In this document: positions 40,524-44,362 of the stretch, piece after piece
Numbering within the stretch: the first letter of the stretch is position 1
How the letters are laid out: every line of letters begins with the position of its first letter
Assembly (NCBI GenBank): GCA_035307765.1
Contig: DATGHU010000017.1
Location: 1 to 44,362, forward strand
DNA length: 44,362 nt
DNA from: a bacterium
GTDB lineage: Bacteria > Sysuimicrobiota > Sysuimicrobiia > Sysuimicrobiales > Segetimicrobiaceae
Direction: 5' to 3'
Notes under the pieces: generated by a model
What the model saw: only the letters and a program-made list of their open reading frames with translations
Databases searched by the model: none
What the model was told of the DNA's origin: nothing
Made by a program: the position numbers and the translations under genes

Positions 40524-42059
40524 ATGGACGTGGGACAGAGAGGCAGTAGCGGAATCAGGGCCCTCCCGGGTCCCTTGCGCCCCTTGTGCCTGGCTCGGGA
40601 GGTGCGCATTACCCCCCAGGCCGCCCTCGCAGGCGTCATGGTGCTGGCGGTGGCGATGCGCTTCGTATCGCTTGGGCGCAATAGCCTGTGGGACGATGAG
40701 GCGTTCGTCGTCTGGGTCGTGCGCCACGGGTGGCGGGAGATTCTGCCGATCCTGCGGCAGGGCGACGTGCACCCGCCGCTCTACTACGTGCTCATCAAGG
40801 CGTGGACGAGCCTCGCCGGTACAGGCGAGGCAGCGCTTCGGTTCCCATCGGCCTGCTTCGCCGCCGTGTCGGTCGCCCTGACCTACGTTCTGATGCGTCG
40901 GATCGCCGCCGAAGGGACGGCGCTCCTCAGTGCATTTCTCGTCGCGGTGTCGCCCTTCCAGGTCATGGCCGCGCAAGATGCTCGGATGTACGCGCTCCTC
41001 GGCGCGCTTGCCCTGGCGTCGACGCTCGTCCTGCACGAGGGGGCGGTCCGGGGCGGGCCGAAGCCGTGGGCCGCCTACTCCATCTTAGCAGCCCTGATGC
41101 TCTACACCCACGACTTCGCCTTCCTCGCCCTCGCCGCGCACGGGGCGTGGGCGTTGCTGTACGCGCGCCGACGGTTCGGGCTGTGGCTCGCGGCGGCCGC
41201 AGTTGCCATAATCTTCTACGCCCCGTGGCTGCCGTCTCTGTGGGCCCAGATCTTGCAAGCGGCGGGGTCGTCGCTCCTGCCGAGTTCGTCGCCGAACGTG
41301 ATCGTCGGCGACACCATCGGCATGCTGTCCTTCGGCGGCTCGCTGTTCGGCATGGGCGACTTCTTCCGGCGCGGGACGCTCGGGCCGGCCGGTCAGTTCG
41401 TCGTGCTCCTGCCCTTCCTCGCCGTTCTGTGGCGCGGCCTCGCGGGGCGAGAGCGACCGGACATCGCCCTCATCGCCATGCCGCTCGGCCTCACGCTCGC
41501 CGTGTTGGTCGCCTTCCGGTTGGCGGTGCCGATCTTCTTCGCACGTTGGGTTTCCTTTCTGGGACCATTCTACCTGATGCTCCTGGCCAGAGGGATCGTC
41601 GACATTGGCGCCAGAGCCCCCGAGCGGTGGAGGGCTTGGACCACGATTGTGGTGACGGGCGCGCTCCTCGCCTACGGCATGCCGGCACTCGCCGACTACT
41701 ACCTGGACACCACATCCCGCCGTGACTGGCGGGGCGTCTCGACGGTGGTCGCGCAGGGGATGGGGCCGCACGACGTCGGGTTGTTCGTCGGCCGCGCCAC
41801 AGCCCAACTGCCGTTCTCCTACTACTTGCCCGGCCTCCCCTCGGTGACGACCGATCTGCGGAGGCCCATCGCGGAACCGCAGCTGCGATGGCTGGCAGCA
41901 CGCTACCCACGCATGTGGTTGATCGTCGCCCGGCCGTACAGCCCGTATGGTCCCTATATGCGTGCGTTCTTCCCGGCGCTCGGGAAGGCGTACCAGGTGG
42001 TCGGCGCGCACGACTTCAAGGGTCAGATATGGGTCTACCTGCTCCGGGCGGTGAAGTGA
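40524..42059 (+). CDS. GT39-like membrane glycosyltransferase (ArnT/PMT superfamily)
   Basis: About 511 residues with roughly ten or eleven hydrophobic segments. GT-C-type enzymes use polyprenyl-phosphate sugars; the acidic loop motif is LWDDEAF (D57, D58, E59 in this numbering), followed by the family's GDVHPPLYYVLIKAW. The ATG at 40524 is chosen, but a GTG at 40518 or 40602 is possible and no strong ribosome site decides. The predicted role is transfer of a sugar to protein or lipid outside the membrane. A pilin gene lies downstream, so pilin glycosylation is an attractive guess, not shown. Confidence 0.85.
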   Translation: MDVGQRGSSGIRALPGPLRPLCLAREVRITPQAALAGVMVLAVAMRFVSLGRNSLWDDEAFVVWVVRHGWREILPILRQGDVHPPLYYVLIKAWTSLAGTGEAALRFPSACFAAVSVALTYVLMRRIAAEGTALLSAFLVAVSPFQVMAAQDARMYALLGALALASTLVLHEGAVRGGPKPWAAYSILAALMLYTHDFAFLALAAHGAWALLYARRRFGLWLAAAAVAIIFYAPWLPSLWAQILQAAGSSLLPSSSPNVIVGDTIGMLSFGGSLFGMGDFFRRGTLGPAGQFVVLLPFLAVLWRGLAGRERPDIALIAMPLGLTLAVLVAFRLAVPIFFARWVSFLGPFYLMLLARGIVDIGARAPERWRAWTTIVVTGALLAYGMPALADYYLDTTSRRDWRGVSTVVAQGMGPHDVGLFVGRATAQLPFSYYLPGLPSVTTDLRRPIAEPQLRWLAARYPRMWLIVARPYSPYGPYMRAFFPALGKAYQVVGAHDFKGQIWVYLLRAVK

Positions 42060-42537
42060 CTTCGGGAAAACCGCAGCTGCGCTGCTTCCGCCTGCGGTGA
42101 TCCGGTGCATTCCGACGCGAATAGACTTCCGCTCCTCCTCTTCCTCCATTGTGGACCCCACTCCGTGAAGCACCGTCCTCGGCTGCATATTTATCCAGTC
42201 CGCTTGCACACATAGCGTTCGGTCATTTCCGCCAGGCTCCCATGCCCTCGGCAGCCCTGGGGAGGGAGGCCGATCGCTCAACTTGGGTCGGTGAGGGGGC
42301 GCCAGGATCTTGGCTGGTATCCTGCGCATCCGGCAGAAGTCCTCCGCTCCGGAGCGTGATGGCTGCATGAAGTCTCCGTCGGTTCCACGCAAATTCCACG
42401 AATTGGTGCAAAATTGGGCCCCAGCCTTTCATGCCAGCGTATCGGATGGATGAGAGATATCGTTCGGACGCATGAGGGCGTGGCGGTCCATCCTCTGGCG
42501 TGTCTTGGGCATTAAGAGACGGCAGGAGGGGATGCGA
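42060..42537. other. Long spacer upstream of the pilin gene
   Basis: About 480 bases, less GC-rich than the operons to the left. CCGCAG/CTGCGG just after the glycosyltransferase (from 42069) is a weak hairpin. No gene, promoter or repeat is clear. AGGAGGG at 42524-42530 serves the pilin. Confidence 0.4.
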
Positions 42538-42942
42538 ATGTTCTCGTTGCTTCGTAAGACCCTGAAACACAAGGACCACGGGTTCACACTGATCGAGCTG
42601 GTGGTCGTTCTGGCTATCCTGGGAATCCTGATCGCCCTCGCCGTCCCGCGTTACCTGGCCGCTCGGAAGAAGGCGTACAAGTCTGAGGCGGACAACATTC
42701 TCCAGGAGACGAAGACCCTGGAATGGGCCTACTATCAGCAATACAACACATTCGACTCTGCGGGGGGGGCGCTTGGGCTCGCGATGCCGGGTGGCTCGTA
42801 TTGGAACACACCGGCGATCACTGGGACAGCGACGAACGTGACGATTACGATGAGCGGACTACAGAGTCCTCTGGACAGCACCGACAGCGTGTGGATTACT
42901 CTGTCGAGCGACGGATCGTCGAGCGGTGGGGCCACGTACTAA
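42538..42942 (+). CDS. Type IV pilin-like protein (prepilin)
   Basis: 134 residues from the ATG at 42538, 8 bases after AGGAGG; ATG at 42532 is a close alternative. The N-terminus HKDHG/FTLIELVVVLAILG is a class III (type IVa) prepilin signal: a short basic leader, cleavage after Gly, Phe+1 and Glu+5, then the hydrophobic assembly helix. The globular part is small and rich in Ser, Thr and Gly (TSSDGSSSGG-like end), with no disulfide. Forms pilus, competence or secretion fibres with machinery encoded elsewhere; none is in the window. Confidence 0.9.
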   Translation: MFSLLRKTLKHKDHGFTLIELVVVLAILGILIALAVPRYLAARKKAYKSEADNILQETKTLEWAYYQQYNTFDSAGGALGLAMPGGSYWNTPAITGTATNVTITMSGLQSPLDSTDSVWITLSSDGSSSGGATY

Positions 42943-42971
42943 TTAGTCACCCCTTTTCACCACAACCGACG

Positions 42972-43003
42972 GGCGGCCGAGTTTAGTCGAAGTCTCGGCC
43001 GCC
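42972..43003 (+). terminator. Strong hairpin after the pilin gene, candidate terminator
   Basis: A perfect 10-bp inverted repeat, GGCGGCCGAG (42972-42981) and CTCGGCCGCC (42994-43003), encloses a 12-base loop. It lies about 30 bases after the pilin stop and is followed by TGAATATTTG, only weakly T-rich. It may end the pilin transcript or protect its 3' end. Confidence 0.6.
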
Positions 43004-43431
43004 TGAATATTTGACGGAACCTATCACAACCGGAGCCGTGTTATACACCGGGACAAAGGGAACGTCCCTTATTTCTGGAGTACAGTACGAGCACTCGGCA
43101 CCTGACCAATCTCCGGGCAGGCCCCGCCAGAGGTCCACCCGTGGATGCCTCCCCCGCGCCCGGCTATCCGGCCGAGCGCCTGTCTCCTATCTTCCAGTCC
43201 TCCGGCTTTCCCCATATCTAGAATCCTATGGCACGGGCACAAAGACCCAAAAGGTCCTTCATAAGTTCCACATCAGTCCTTGGCAGAGTCTTCACGGCCG
43301 ATGCTTACAGTGGAATTGCGGCACGGATCACTGATGGTCGCGGCCACCGGTCGCTGGAAGCGTCCGGTGGCGGAACCAGAGGGTCCGTGGCGCACAGCCG
43401 CCAGCAGAGCGGCCCGAGAAGGAGGCACACG
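43004..43431. other. Spacer with a small palindrome, no supported gene
   Basis: About 430 bases. AAGGGA/TCCCTT (43056-43061 and 43065-43070), with GGGAC at 43050 and GTCCC at 43064, looks like the palindromes of REP-type elements. The frame of the following gene is open back to an ATG at 43228 but that extension has no recognisable domain. AGAAGGAGG at 43418-43426 is the ribosome site for 43432. Confidence 0.4.
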
Positions 43432-44362
43432 ATGCGAACGATCATCTCTATTGTGCTGGGTGCCCTTTTACCGCTCCTTGGGCTGACCGGAATCGGTCAA
43501 GCTCAATCGGCGATCGAAGTGCAGGGGACTATCGCGTCGGTGGACTGCGTGGCGGGAACCGTCGTCCTGAATGCGTCCGACGGCTCCGAAACGTTCGGCA
43601 CAGGCGACTACACGGCGGTGTTGGTGAATTCGACCAGCGTTCCTTTCTGTAGTCTGGAAGGGTACATTGGCGCGCCAACGAACGTCTGGCTCATCCCCGA
43701 TGGCAGCCAATTCTCGGCCACGCAGATCGATGTGACGGGACCCGCGGCCGTGGTCCCTGCGCCATCGGCGGCGGTGTCGCCGCTGCCGATCGTCGGCACC
43801 GTTCTGGGGACGATCGTCGCGGCTGGGCTCGTCTATCTGATTGTGCATGGTCCCGATGACGGGTATTATCGCTATCCCTACTACGGCGCGTACTATCATT
43901 ACTACTACCGCCCTCAGTACGGGCCGTACCGAGGATACTATCCTGCATCGGCGCCAATCATCACGGTCGCCCCGGCAATTACGGGATTTGTGCTTGGGAT
44001 CGTCGTGGTCAACAGTTTCCAATATATCCTCACCCGTGACTCAGACAATCATTTCTACCGCTACCCCTACTACGGGCCGTACCGGCAGCACTATTACCGG
44101 CCGACGTACAGGCCGTACACGGGGGTCTATCGGGATGTTCCGGTGCGGCAAGGTGATTCACGCTGGGATGCGCCGGCTCATGCAATTAGCCAGGTGAATT
44201 ACGTTCGGCCGACCCCGCAGCGGCAGGTTGTCCAGCCGACCCCGCAGCGGCAGATTGTCCAGGCGGCCCCAGAGCGGCAGGTTGCTCAGCCGGTCCCAGA
44301 GCGGCAGGTTGTCCAGCCGACCCCGCAGCGGCAGGTTGCTCAGCCGGTCCCAGAGCGGCAGG
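43432..44362 (+). CDS. Secreted tyrosine-rich protein with C-terminal 9-residue repeats, 3' end outside the window
   Basis: At least 310 codons, open to the last base. GAAGGAGG sits 5 bases before the ATG at 43432, followed by a signal peptide (IISIVLGALLPLLGLTG, cleavage near QAQS). Order: a beta-rich domain with one cysteine pair (to about residue 105), a hydrophobic segment (IVGTVLGTIVAAGLVYLIV), a Tyr-rich stretch (YYRYPYYGAYYHYYYRP), a second hydrophobic segment (VAPAITGFVLGIVVV), a second Tyr-rich stretch, then repeats of PTPQRQVVQ. The architecture (two hydrophobic/Tyr-rich blocks, then Pro/Gln repeats) suggests an envelope or surface protein. I do not recognise the family. Codon use is less GC-biased than in the operons to the left. 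Confidence 0.8.
   Translation, partial: MRTIISIVLGALLPLLGLTGIGQAQSAIEVQGTIASVDCVAGTVVLNASDGSETFGTGDYTAVLVNSTSVPFCSLEGYIGAPTNVWLIPDGSQFSATQIDVTGPAAVVPAPSAAVSPLPIVGTVLGTIVAAGLVYLIVHGPDDGYYRYPYYGAYYHYYYRPQYGPYRGYYPASAPIITVAPAITGFVLGIVVVNSFQYILTRDSDNHFYRYPYYGPYRQHYYRPTYRPYTGVYRDVPVRQGDSRWDAPAHAISQVNYVRPTPQRQVVQPTPQRQIVQAAPERQVAQPVPERQVVQPTPQRQVAQPVPERQ
44209..44362 (+). repeat. Tandem 27-bp repeats inside the tyrosine-rich gene
   Basis: Five full 27-bp units (starts 44209, 44236, 44263, 44290, 44317) and a partial sixth reach the window edge. Each encodes nine residues of the form P-x-P-Q/E-R-Q-V/I-V/A-Q. Units alternate between PTPQRQVVQ and PVPERQVAQ types. The array surely continues beyond the window. 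Confidence 0.93.

Noticed and set aside
43228-43431. In-frame N-terminal extension of the tyrosine-rich protein
   Set aside because: The signal peptide and the GAAGGAGG site both point to 43432; the extension is Arg/Ser-rich without pattern.
1-44362. CRISPR arrays, tRNA or rRNA genes, intact transposases, prophage genes
   Set aside because: None found on reading through both strands; the only regular tandem repeat is the 27-bp array inside the last gene.

Overview
The window is GC-rich DNA from a bacterial chromosome. GTG and TTG starts are frequent, Shine-Dalgarno sites are good, and genes are tightly packed. I see no tRNA, rRNA, CRISPR array, prophage or intact insertion sequence. The load of ABC importers, acyl-CoA enzymes, amidohydrolases and DUF1326/DUF2182 proteins suits a metabolically versatile, probably uncultivated soil or sediment bacterium (Candidatus Rokubacteria/Methylomirabilota or Sysuimicrobiota-like). 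The sequence alone does not settle the phylum.

Region 1 (1-4.4 kb): the 3' part of a large P-type cation ATPase with Ca2+-type site residues, a small DUF5132-like protein, an SRPBCC protein, a frameshifted SRPBCC remnant and a DoxX-like membrane protein. Region 2 (4.4-10.1 kb): proline iminopeptidase on the minus strand with the remnant of a peptide-binding-protein gene in frame upstream, then a complete peptide-binding protein (+), a threonine-synthase-like PLP enzyme (-) and an aspartoacylase-like metallohydrolase (-). The theme is uptake and breakdown of peptides or amino acid derivatives. Region 3 (10.5-16.7 kb): a DUF1326/DUF2182 pair and a set of envelope proteins: a secreted DUF4412-like protein, a membrane-anchored repeat protein, a zinc-ribbon protein with an external domain, a CsgG-like protein and a large secreted protein.

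Region 4 (17.1-40.2 kb) is a run of about 22 genes, all on the plus strand, many with overlapping stop/start codons. It begins with a cupin and a polar-amino-acid-type importer (binding protein, one permease, ATPase). These lead into a crotonase-fold protein, an acyl-CoA dehydrogenase, an NDP-forming acyl-CoA synthetase, two tandem amidohydrolase paralogues and a Rieske ferredoxin. A uronate module follows (tagaturonate epimerase UxaE and a mannonate-oxidoreductase-like SDR), then an MDR dehydrogenase. A complete Liv-type importer (binding protein, LivH, LivM, LivG, LivF) comes next, coupled to an M24 peptidase, an AMP-forming acyl-CoA ligase, a PaaI-type thioesterase, a cupin and a second proline-iminopeptidase-like hydrolase. 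The layout suggests one or two pathways that import carboxylated or amidated compounds, activate them to CoA thioesters and oxidise or hydrolyse them. The substrate is unknown.

Region 5 (40.2-44.4 kb) is looser and less GC-rich: a GT39-like membrane glycosyltransferase, a lone type IV pilin-like protein followed by a hairpin, and a secreted tyrosine-rich protein with 27-bp tandem repeats that runs off the window.

Most unusual: the amidohydrolase pair in which the first copy has lost most of its metal-site residues; the crotonase without either catalytic glutamate; the peptide-binding-protein relic fused in frame to proline iminopeptidase; and the tyrosine-rich repeat protein at the right edge.
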